Positions 1-5,211 of a stretch of DNA of 9,949 nucleotides are shown here, piece by piece; position 1 is the stretch's first letter; every line of letters starts with the position of its first letter. The translations under genes and the position numbers were made by a program. The DNA is taken from the NCBI GenBank assembly GCA_020627645.1, contig JAHDGN010000092.1:1-9949 (forward strand). Direction: 5' to 3'. The stretch is from Akkermansiaceae bacterium (GTDB taxonomy: Bacteria > Verrucomicrobiota > Verrucomicrobiia > Verrucomicrobiales > Akkermansiaceae). Below the pieces are notes generated by a model. The model saw only the letters and a list, made by a program, of their open reading frames with translations. It had not been told where the DNA came from and did not search any database.

Positions 1-19
1 GAGTAAAACTGAAATCACT

Positions 20-454
20 CTACCCGAAATCTAAGTCATGACAGCGCACTAGGCGGAAATAGATCGGTGTGGCGCGATTCCATAGGATTGGTTCGGCTGT
101 TGTCCATTCGGGGGCTGTTAGAGTGCCTTCTGAATCTCGTTTGACGATATTGGGGTTGGTTTCCCAGCGAGCTTTTTTGAGATCTCGATGAAGTTCTTGG
201 TTTGAAGTTTCCGATCGAGTTTTTGCGACGTGGTTCAGAGCGATTCTTTGAGTTGGCCGGGCGATGATTCGGAGCATTGATTCGAGATTGGGCTCGACGT
301 GTTCATCTTTGGCGAAAAATTCTTTGAAGGCGGACGAGGCGACGTTTTGAATCCCATTTTGGTCGAGCAAGATGCCTGCGATGGGGCGGGCTGCCCGAAT
401 GCAGACAGCTTCCCAGAGAATTTCGAGCCATTCGGCAACCTGCTGAGAGATCAC
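20..454 (-). CDS. Hypothetical protein, 144 aa, family not recognised
   Basis: I do not recognise this protein. It is an open minus-strand frame from a GTG (454-452) to a TAG (22-20). Its codons resemble those of neighbouring minus-strand genes: Val, Ile, Leu and Ala are mostly GTC, ATC, CTC and GCC, with AAA and GAA for Lys and Glu. That is why I prefer it to the antisense frame. The first ~35 residues (VAEWLEILWEAVC...ARPIAGILL) look helical and fairly hydrophobic. The rest is polar and mixed-charge, with no signal peptide, transmembrane segment or known motif. GTG is the only usual start codon between the upstream in-frame stop and residue 30, and it has no Shine-Dalgarno sequence. The frame is open 11 codons further upstream to a TGA, so the gene could be a 5'-truncated remnant or use a later start. 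It lies 131 bp downstream of pdxA on the same strand and may be a separate unit. The function is unknown. Confidence 0.5.
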   Translation of the reverse strand: MISQQVAEWLEILWEAVCIRAARPIAGILLDQNGIQNVASSAFKEFFAKDEHVEPNLESMLRIIARPTQRIALNHVAKTRSETSNQELHRDLKKARWETNPNIVKRDSEGTLTAPEWTTAEPILWNRATPIYFRLVRCHDLDFG

Positions 455-585
455 GGCGCGGACGTTACTGGCCCGAGCGTAGGATCAAAATCATAAAAAT
501 GGCTAATTTTTTGAATGATTGTTCTTAATTGATCCCTCTTGAATATTAGCTTCGATGAATGAATTTGGCTGAAGCAGGCTGGTGA

Positions 586-1524
586 TTATGTATTCGATGG
601 CTTTGTGAGTCGCTGAGCGAGTTTGGTGGCTTCGATCAGGGAGGTGACAGAGGCGGTGCCTTTTCTTGCGATGTCGAAGGCGGTTCCGTGATCGACGGAG
701 GTTCGAATGATCGGGAGCCCAAGGGTTATGTTGACCCCGAGGTCGAAGGCGAGAGTTTTCAGAGGGATGAGGCCTTGGTCGTGGTAGAGGCAGATGTAGG
801 CATCGATGTTTTGGCGGATAGTTGGAAGAAAGGCGGTATCTGGCGAAAGGGGACCGACGATGTCGATGCCTTCTGCTCGAGCGATTTCGAGTGTGGGGAT
901 GATGAGATCAATTTCTTCATGACCAAAGATGCCTCCTTCGCCCGCGTGTGGGTTGAGCCCGGGCATGGCAAGACGCGCTGGGCGCTGGTGAATTGCTGAC
1001 ATGGCTTGATTGGTGAGGCGAATGACTTCGAGAATACGTTCTTTTTCGAGGAGGCTTGGAACTTGCTGAAGAGGGACGTGTGTGGTGACGAGAGAGCAGG
1101 TGATTTCGTCCGACGTGAGCATCATGGCGTGGGATAAGGTCGAGGTTTTTTCGACCAGGTATTCGGTGTGGGCTGGGAAGGGGATGCCCGCGAGGTGCCA
1201 TGCTTCTTTGTGGATGGGGTTGGTGACGACAGCTGAGTAGGTGCCGTGAAGGGCTCCTTCGACGGCATGTTCGAGGCAGGCGTAGGAATGCGCTCCGGCA
1301 GCGGCGGAGATCTTGCCGGCTTGGATTGGTTGTTGAAGGGGAATGGGGATGATTTGGTCGTTGTCCGGAATGGGAAGGTTTAGGGTGGTTGCTACTTTCT
1401 TCAGTAGATCGGGGCAGGCGGCTACTTTGAGGTGCGTGCAGGGAGGGTTTTGGAGTAATTTCAGGGTGAGTTCTGGGCCGACCCCGGCGGGGTCACCTTG
1501 AGTGATAATGATGGGGGCTTGCAT
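586..1524 (-). CDS. pdxA: 4-hydroxythreonine-4-phosphate dehydrogenase PdxA
   Basis: PdxA is a cytoplasmic, metal-dependent, NAD-linked dehydrogenase. It oxidises 4-phosphohydroxy-L-threonine; the product decarboxylates and PdxJ condenses it with deoxyxylulose phosphate to give pyridoxine phosphate (DXP-dependent vitamin B6 route). Read from ATG 1524 the protein has 312 residues, slightly shorter than the ~330 of E. coli PdxA. Family signatures visible in order are ITQGDPAGVGPE (7-18), TNPIHKEA (101-108), PAHTEYL (117-123), TTHVPL (147-152), LNPHAGEGG (190-198), GPLSPDTAF (224-232) and YHDQGLIPLK (247-256). His149, His193 and His248 match the three metal-ligand histidines known for the family. 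The near-C-terminal RTSVDHGTAFDIA (274-286) is also typical. An in-frame ATG at 1533 would add three residues and overlap the stop of the preceding gene. A longer in-frame extension to 1659 is a shadow inside that gene. Only 2 bp separate it from the barrel gene upstream, so the two are probably co-transcribed. The family is clear; substrate is inferred, as PdxA paralogues for other substrates exist. Confidence 0.96.
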   Translation of the reverse strand: MQAPIIITQGDPAGVGPELTLKLLQNPPCTHLKVAACPDLLKKVATTLNLPIPDNDQIIPIPLQQPIQAGKISAAAGAHSYACLEHAVEGALHGTYSAVVTNPIHKEAWHLAGIPFPAHTEYLVEKTSTLSHAMMLTSDEITCSLVTTHVPLQQVPSLLEKERILEVIRLTNQAMSAIHQRPARLAMPGLNPHAGEGGIFGHEEIDLIIPTLEIARAEGIDIVGPLSPDTAFLPTIRQNIDAYICLYHDQGLIPLKTLAFDLGVNITLGLPIIRTSVDHGTAFDIARKGTASVTSLIEATKLAQRLTKPSNT

Positions 1525-1526
1525 GG

Positions 1527-2405
1527 TTACCATTCGTAAAGTTTGAGTGAGATGCGGGTGGTGAAGCCGGTGTTGAGGTTTTCTTCGGCTATTGTTCGTC
1601 CATTGTCTTCGATTTGCAATTGATTGAGCAGAGAAGTTCCTGCGAAGGCCGAGAGCCATAGGCCATTCCGGAGTTTGTATTCGAGGGAAACGCCAACATT
1701 GTAGCTGCGAAGGCCTAAATCTAGGGATTTGTCATTTTGTTCGATATTCCAGTTCCCACCTGAGGGGAACGCTTGGGCGCGGACGATGAGGTTATCGGTC
1801 GGGCGATGAGAGAGGGTGAGAAAAGGACCGTAGAGAGAAAGGGCCCACTGGTCATTAGGGGTCCATTTGAAGCCTAGAGAAGGAAGGTAGCGGGCTTCTC
1901 CAAAGTTGGTATTTCTGGAAATGCCAAAATTGAGGGAAAATTTGTTGGAGAACTGATAGGCTGCGGCGAGTCGAGCTGAGATTTGAAGGTCGTCTGAGTT
2001 GATTGAAGTGAGATCTGATGAGAGATCGCGGGAGAAGTTTCCGAAAAATGACCAAGAGGAGGAGGGGAGATTGTAGGTGAGGGAGCTTGAGATTGAGAAC
2101 CGATGGAGGTCAAGATTCGCTGGGAAGAATGATTGGAAATTGTGGTCAATTTCGGTGAGCTGGTAGGAAAGGTTGTGGCGCAGGGTCAGGTTTTTTGTGA
2201 GTTTCGTTGTGAATGGAAGAGGGACTTTGAGTGATCCTTGCTGCCATGTGACATCGGAGCCAAGGAATGTTCCTTGATAGGCCAGACTAGCTGGGCGTTC
2301 AACGAGGGGTGATCGTGACTCGGGGCGAGCTAAGAAGTCTGAGGAACCCGAGGCTGGGTTCATCAAGGCGAAAAGGGTTGTTAGAGAGAGGTTTTTGATT
2401 TTCAT
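1527..2405 (-). CDS. Outer-membrane beta-barrel protein, DUF6268-like
   Basis: The 292-residue protein starts at ATG 2405 with a short signal-peptide-like N-terminus (MKIKNLSLTTLFALMNPASG). Cleavage is likely around residues 18-22, so export is inferred. The mature part consists of alternating polar/hydrophobic segments typical of antiparallel outer-membrane strands, for example SISSSLTYNL (104-113), SARLAAAYQF (143-152), KFSLNFGIS (155-163), YNVGVSLEYKL (235-245) and the closing FTTRISLKLYEW (281-292). It ends on an aromatic residue, as such barrels often do. The block from LPSLGFKW (174-181) through LSLYGPFLTLSHRP (189-202) to the final strands resembles DUF6268 barrels, though I assign that family from memory of its pattern. 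The strand count suggests 10-14 strands. It is the first gene of a probable unit with pdxA, 2 bp downstream. There is no Shine-Dalgarno sequence; a TAAAAT box lies 4 nt before the ATG. The transported substrate or partner, if any, is unknown. Confidence 0.75.
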   Translation of the reverse strand: MKIKNLSLTTLFALMNPASGSSDFLARPESRSPLVERPASLAYQGTFLGSDVTWQQGSLKVPLPFTTKLTKNLTLRHNLSYQLTEIDHNFQSFFPANLDLHRFSISSSLTYNLPSSSWSFFGNFSRDLSSDLTSINSDDLQISARLAAAYQFSNKFSLNFGISRNTNFGEARYLPSLGFKWTPNDQWALSLYGPFLTLSHRPTDNLIVRAQAFPSGGNWNIEQNDKSLDLGLRSYNVGVSLEYKLRNGLWLSAFAGTSLLNQLQIEDNGRTIAEENLNTGFTTRISLKLYEW

Positions 2406-2409
2406 GCCG

Positions 2410-2415
2410 ATTTTA
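2410..2415 (-). promoter_or_regulatory. Candidate -10 box (TAAAAT) for the barrel-pdxA unit
   Basis: On the minus strand TAAAAT lies 4 nt before the ATG at 2405 and matches five of six bases of the sigma-70 -10 consensus. No good -35 sits at 16-18 bp. The best match, TTGGCA, is 14 bp away and overlaps the palindrome at 2427-2444. A start point about 7 nt downstream would fall on the start codon, giving a leaderless message. This is inferred from spacing only. Confidence 0.35.
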
Positions 2416-2426
2416 GGCTATGCCGT

Positions 2427-2444
2427 ACTTGCCAATGGGCAAGT
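2427..2444. promoter_or_regulatory. Perfect inverted repeat in divergent intergenic region, possible operator
   Basis: ACTTGCC - AATG - GGCAAGT is a perfect 7-bp-arm, 4-nt-loop inverted repeat. It lies in the 61-bp region between the divergent barrel gene (start 2405) and discoidin-like gene (start 2467). There is no T-run after either arm, so it is not a convincing intrinsic terminator. Its position between two divergent start codons fits a repressor or activator operator acting on one or both. The alternative is a small hairpin in the 5' end of one transcript. No regulator is encoded next to it, so the binding factor is unknown. Confidence 0.45.
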
Positions 2445-2466
2445 CAGTTTGCAAGAGTGTGATATT

Positions 2467-3738
2467 GTGAAAGTGAGGGTTAAGATTGGTTGTCTTTTGG
2501 GCGCGCTATTTTGTTCGGTTGTGAGCTCTGCTGGTGAGGGGGTTATTCGACCATCCGATTTTGTGTTGTCGATTGATGAGGATTTGAGTCGAAGCTTTTG
2601 TTTAGCGAATGAAGGGCCGGAGTCCGTGATTGATGGGAAGAGTTCTACCAGTTACGTGAATCGGGGTGGGAGGGGATCGGGATTGATTGTAACACCGCGG
2701 TCTGGAGCGGTAAGGTTGAGGAGTTTTCAACTCACGACGGGAGCTGGAAATGTGTTGTCGGATCCTACTTTGGTTGCGGTTTACGGGACTAATGATGATT
2801 TGGAATCGGTGAATCATTCACGAGGTCGAGAGGAGGATTGGAAGTTTTTGGTTCAGACTCCGGTCGATTTGCCCTGCGAGAGGGAGGCAGAAGATGGGAT
2901 TTTTTCGATTTTGAATTTTGAGGAATTTCGTTCCTATAAATTTTTGTTTTTGGAGGTTCGAGGGGGAATGGGGCTACCAGTTGATGTCGGGGAAATTAGA
3001 GGGTGGGATAGATTTTCTGGGCGGGGGCGTGAGGTGATTGGTAGTGGAGATCAGATTTTGGCGGTTCATGACCTTGAGGCGGCGAGTGTTTCTCCTGTTG
3101 GGGAGAGTGTTGAGAATCTTTTTGATGGGGACGTGAAGACCAAGTATACCAATCGAGGTCATTTAAATAGCGGGTTCATTGTGACTCCTTCGGTGGGACC
3201 TACTGTGGTTGGGTCATTTCGAGTGGTGACAGCGGATGATGAGCCAAATGGGGATCCAGTTGCTTGGGAGTTGTATGGAACAAATGACATTATTGAGTCG
3301 GGAAATCATAGTCAGGGGCTGGATGAGACCTGGGAAATGATTGAAGCAGGTGCGCTTCAGTTGATGGATCGTCGGGGTGCTGAATTACCGAGGGTTTATT
3401 TTGAGAATTCCGAAGAGTATTTGTCCTATACGTTTGTGGTGCGTGGAGTTCGTGGGGGGAGAGAGGTGGTGGATGTGATGCAGATGGCTGAGTTCCAATT
3501 ATTTGAGGTGGAGCCTGAGGTGGAGATTGTTTCTGTCACGGTTCATTTGGAGGAAGGTCTGGTCACATTGGGGTGGAGGGCTCCGGTTGGTGCGTTGTAT
3601 CGCATCGAGTCTTCGGGAGACTTGTTGGATTGGGATGTGGTTGTCGCTGATGGTTTGGACCCCAACTTAGATGCGATTTATTCGTTTCCGCTCAGAGATG
3701 GAGGAGAGAGGTATTATCGCCTCTGTCTAAGTCAGTAG
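2467..3738 (+). CDS. Secreted protein with two discoidin-like repeats and a verrucomicrobial C-terminal module
   Basis: I place the start at GTG 2467 (423 aa; GTG 2473 is also possible), because the following residues VKVRVKIGCLLGALFCSVVS form a good signal peptide ending near SSAGEG (20-25). The longer frame from 2395 would overlap the divergent gene. Two homologous domains follow, at about residues 46-180 and 209-349. Each has an 'xDG...YxNRG...SGxIVTP' block, a conserved YGTND...ES.NHS.G...W block and a terminal beta segment (EVRGG...VGEIRGW; VRGG...MAEFQLF). The layout resembles F5/8 type C (discoidin-like) or related galactose-binding folds, which bind carbohydrates or other surface ligands. 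Residues ~352-423 are a separate beta module (TLGWRAPVGALYRIESSGDL...GGERYYRL) of the kind that ends many verrucomicrobial secreted proteins. No catalytic motif is visible. It probably works as an extracellular or surface-bound adhesion or carbohydrate-binding protein, which is inference. It converges on the next gene with 13 bp between the stops. Confidence 0.7.
   Translation: MKVRVKIGCLLGALFCSVVSSAGEGVIRPSDFVLSIDEDLSRSFCLANEGPESVIDGKSSTSYVNRGGRGSGLIVTPRSGAVRLRSFQLTTGAGNVLSDPTLVAVYGTNDDLESVNHSRGREEDWKFLVQTPVDLPCEREAEDGIFSILNFEEFRSYKFLFLEVRGGMGLPVDVGEIRGWDRFSGRGREVIGSGDQILAVHDLEAASVSPVGESVENLFDGDVKTKYTNRGHLNSGFIVTPSVGPTVVGSFRVVTADDEPNGDPVAWELYGTNDIIESGNHSQGLDETWEMIEAGALQLMDRRGAELPRVYFENSEEYLSYTFVVRGVRGGREVVDVMQMAEFQLFEVEPEVEIVSVTVHLEEGLVTLGWRAPVGALYRIESSGDLLDWDVVVADGLDPNLDAIYSFPLRDGGERYYRLCLSQ
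2602..3006 (+). repeat. Discoidin-like repeat 1 (protein-level)
   Basis: This segment encodes roughly residues 46-180 of the secreted protein. It pairs with the segment at 3091-3513: SVIDGKSSTSYVNRGG and NLFDGDVKTKYTNRGH align, as do YGTNDDLESVNHSRG and YGTNDIIESGNHSQG, and the terminal RGG...EIRGW and RGG...EFQLF segments. The copies are diverged at the DNA level, so the duplication is not recent. Confidence 0.7.
3091..3513 (+). repeat. Discoidin-like repeat 2 (protein-level)
   Basis: This segment encodes roughly residues 209-349 and is the second copy of the domain at 2602-3006. It keeps the same order of landmark motifs (FDG, YTNRG, SGFIVTP, YGTND, NHSQG, W, then a C-terminal beta segment). 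The distance from the DG motif to the YGTND motif is 49-50 residues in both copies. Boundaries are approximate and drawn from aligned motifs. Confidence 0.7.
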
Positions 3739-3751
3739 AGTCGTCTTTGGT

Positions 3752-4564
3752 TTATTGGCGTCGCTTGTTTCGTCGTTGGATTTCGTGAAGGTGCTCGAGG
3801 TATTTAATGTAGCGACGTCGCTCGGCTCGGTCGTAGTCGACCTTTTTATTGACGAAGGGATTATTCGTTCCAAGTTTGGTCCAGGGGCCAGCGGGAATGC
3901 GTGACATTTCAATGAATCTCCAGTGAACAACGGCTTTGTTTCCGATTTTGAGATAGTCTCGGACGGCTGGGGAGAGGTCGATCCCGGCGCCTTGATTTTT
4001 TTTGTTTTTTGGACGGCTTTTTCCGAAGACGTAATTGAAGTCGGTCGTGGTGAAAGGGCCACAGTCTTCCCATTGGGCGTAGCAGATTTTTTTGGTCTTC
4101 GGGCAATAGATTTGAACCCATCGGCCTTTGCAGACGCTTTTTCCTGGAGTGACAACTGTTCTTTTCCACCAGGGTATGACTCGGGAAGCTTCTGGTTTGT
4201 GGTGTTTGTGGTTGATGCAATCGTTGTAGGGGAGAGCGATGTAAAATGGGTTGAGTTTGGGGGTGAAAGCTTTGGGGAGATAGCCGCTGCGGGCTTTGGG
4301 GTCAGGATTGTCAAAGCCTCCGTAGTTTTGTTGCCATTTTTGATCCCATGATGATTTGTGATTGGGGGTTGGGTTGCGAGGGGTGGGGGTTTCTCCAATC
4401 CAAAAAACGGTGGCGGTAATGTTCTTTTTCCAGGGGTAGACGGTTCGTTTTTGGAGCTTAAAGGGATCGGGAAGGTGTTTGTTGACCTGAATCTTGGGTC
4501 CGTTTTTTTGAGCAAAAACGGAAGTGATGAGAAGAATCAAGATGGTGACTGGACGAATCGACAC
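3752..4564 (-). CDS. Exported double-psi beta-barrel (RlpA/expansin-like) protein
   Basis: The start I choose is GTG 4564 (270 aa). It gives MSIRPVTILILLITSVFA followed by QKNGPK, a short, clear signal peptide. The same frame runs open to 4738, but that extension is Pro/Ser/Thr-rich, lacks signal features and would overlap the divergent glutaredoxin gene. The mature protein has ATVFWIGE (51-58), NPFYIALPYND (105-115), a Lys/Cys-rich segment with KSVCKGRWVQIYC (142-154), YAQWEDCGPF (162-171) and GAGIDLSPAVRDYL (192-205). The Asp-Cys-Gly-Pro-Phe plus Ile-Asp-Leu-Ser pattern is the signature of DPBB domains such as RlpA, expansin and barwin. Some of these cleave or bind peptidoglycan. Asp167 or Asp196 could be functional, but I cannot show catalysis. 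Five cysteines (116, 145, 154, 161, 168) could form disulfides in the periplasm. The tail (246-270) is strongly basic. The likely role is cell-wall remodelling or binding, which is inference. An A8/A6 homopolymer pair lies within the domain. Confidence 0.72.
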   Translation of the reverse strand: MSIRPVTILILLITSVFAQKNGPKIQVNKHLPDPFKLQKRTVYPWKKNITATVFWIGETPTPRNPTPNHKSSWDQKWQQNYGGFDNPDPKARSGYLPKAFTPKLNPFYIALPYNDCINHKHHKPEASRVIPWWKRTVVTPGKSVCKGRWVQIYCPKTKKICYAQWEDCGPFTTTDFNYVFGKSRPKNKKNQGAGIDLSPAVRDYLKIGNKAVVHWRFIEMSRIPAGPWTKLGTNNPFVNKKVDYDRAERRRYIKYLEHLHEIQRRNKRRQ

Positions 4565-4575
4565 AGGACGAAAGA

Positions 4576-4603
4576 TAGATGAATTTGAGAATTTTTGAAG
4601 GGG
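4576..4603 (-). promoter_or_regulatory. Weak candidate promoter for the DPBB gene
   Basis: On the minus strand TTCAAA, 16 bp, then TATCTT precede the GTG at 4564, with 7 nt between the box and the codon. Each hexamer matches only four of six consensus bases. I list it because the spacing equals that seen for the glutaredoxin gene and would give an RNA starting at or near the start codon. Confidence 0.3.
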
Positions 4604-4677
4604 TAGTTTCGGTGGCTTGTTTGGGGTGTGCTTTTGAGCTGATGGGCTGCTTGTGGTATTGATGTTATGGGAGGGGG

Positions 4678-4705
4678 TTGCATACGGGGGCTGGTGGGGT
4701 ATAAT
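4678..4705 (+). promoter_or_regulatory. Near-consensus sigma-70 promoter for the glutaredoxin-like gene
   Basis: TTGCAT (4678-4683), a 16-bp spacer and a perfect TATAAT (4700-4705) form the best promoter in the window. The predicted transcription start, about 7 nt past the box, falls at 4711-4713. That is on or next to the ATG at 4713, implying a leaderless mRNA. The box overlaps the alternative upstream ATG (4704), which therefore could not be translated from this transcript. Confidence 0.65.
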
Positions 4706-4712
4706 GGCCACC

Positions 4713-5093
4713 ATGGGCAGCGAAAATTTGGAGATCACGGCTTACCTGAAGACCTTTTGTGGTTGGAGTGAGGGAGTTCGGGCGATCATGCGTAAGTATG
4801 ATTTGTCCTTTGAGGAGAAGGATATCATTAAGAATCCTGCGTTTCGTTGGGAGATGGAGCAAAAATCGGGGCAGCCGTTGAGTCCGTGTGTGGTGGTGAA
4901 TGGGGAAATGTTGGCAGATGTAAGTGGTGAAGAGGTCGAGGCTTTTTTGATCGAGAAGGGGCTGGTGGAGGCAAGTGAGGAGAGTCCAGATGCTCCGATT
5001 GATTCTTCGTGTTCGCCAGAGCAGCACGAGAAACAAGCTCAAGCAGAGCGGGAGGCAAAGGGGGAGCCGGGGAAGATCGTGTTCTTGGACTGA
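4713..5093 (+). CDS. Glutaredoxin-like thioredoxin-fold protein with CGWS site
   Basis: The product is 126 aa from ATG 4713; ATG 4704 would add MAT. I favour 4713 because the promoter's -10 box overlaps 4704. Residues 6-84 form a small thioredoxin fold. LEITAYLKTFCGWSEGVRAI carries the active-site motif Cys16-Gly-Trp-Ser19, resembling the CxxS of monothiol glutaredoxins (CGFS). The helix and strand leading to FEEKDIIKNP (33-42) are followed by the cis-Pro element SPCVVVNGEML (57-67) and the final helix SGEEVEAFLIEKG (71-83). Residues 85-126 are an acidic then charged tail with one more cysteine (Cys100) and no known domain. Monothiol glutaredoxins carry Fe-S clusters or reduce glutathione mixed disulfides; which applies here is unclear. 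A second cysteine, Cys59, directly follows the cis-proline. The gene stands alone, with its own promoter and a hairpin terminator 19 bp after the stop, so it is probably monocistronic. It is divergent from the DPBB gene. Confidence 0.85.
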   Translation: MGSENLEITAYLKTFCGWSEGVRAIMRKYDLSFEEKDIIKNPAFRWEMEQKSGQPLSPCVVVNGEMLADVSGEEVEAFLIEKGLVEASEESPDAPIDSSCSPEQHEKQAQAEREAKGEPGKIVFLD

Positions 5094-5111
5094 TTGCGAT
5101 TGAAATTTTTG

Positions 5112-5158
5112 AAGAGCCAGCGGGCAGCGATGAGCTGTTTGCTGGCTCTTTTCTTTTT
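5112..5158 (+). terminator. Intrinsic terminator after the glutaredoxin-like gene
   Basis: AAGAGCCAGC (5112-5121) and GCTGGCTCTT (5141-5150) are perfect 10-bp complementary arms. The 19-nt loop contains a further 4-bp stem, CAGC (5125-5128) with GCTG (5134-5137). A T-rich tract, TTTTCTTTTT (5149-5158), follows at once. The stop codon of the glutaredoxin-like gene lies 19 bp upstream. This separates that gene from guaB. Confidence 0.9.
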
Positions 5159-5211
5159 GAATTCGAGCGAATGACGCTTGCTTTCGTCGGGGGATTTTTT
5201 TTGACTCTCTC

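Noticed and set aside
299..496. A 65-codon plus-strand frame opposite the unrecognised 144-aa gene
   Set aside because: Codon use favours the minus-strand reading and there is no known motif; the choice is not certain because neither protein is recognised.
541..574. Short inverted repeat GCTTC...GAAGC between pdxA and the 144-aa gene as a terminator
   Set aside because: The arms are only 5 bp with a 17-nt loop and no T-run follows on the minus strand.
1525..1659. A 45-residue N-terminal extension of PdxA
   Set aside because: It lies wholly inside the end of the barrel gene and reads as basic, low-complexity sequence; PdxA proteins start just before the ITQGDPAG motif.
3923..4351. A 142-codon plus-strand frame opposite the DPBB gene
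   Set aside because: It is antisense to a recognised gene, has Phe/Val/Gly-rich content with no known motif, and no promoter or ribosome-binding signal.
3727..4515. A 262-codon minus-strand frame overlapping the DPBB gene in another phase
   Set aside because: The Pro/Thr/Ser/Lys-rich translation has no domain or signal peptide, while the overlapping frame has clear DPBB motifs and a signal peptide.
4565..4738. A 58-residue N-terminal extension of the DPBB protein
   Set aside because: It overlaps the divergent glutaredoxin-like promoter and coding start, and would bury the signal peptide.
5094..5211. A purine riboswitch or attenuator upstream of guaB
   Set aside because: The only stable hairpin is the glutaredoxin-like gene's terminator, immediately downstream of its stop. 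I see no purine-aptamer pattern in the remaining ~50 bp.
5166..5211. A guaB promoter
   Set aside because: TTGCTT and a T8 run are present, but no acceptable -10 box lies at the right spacing, so I do not call one.
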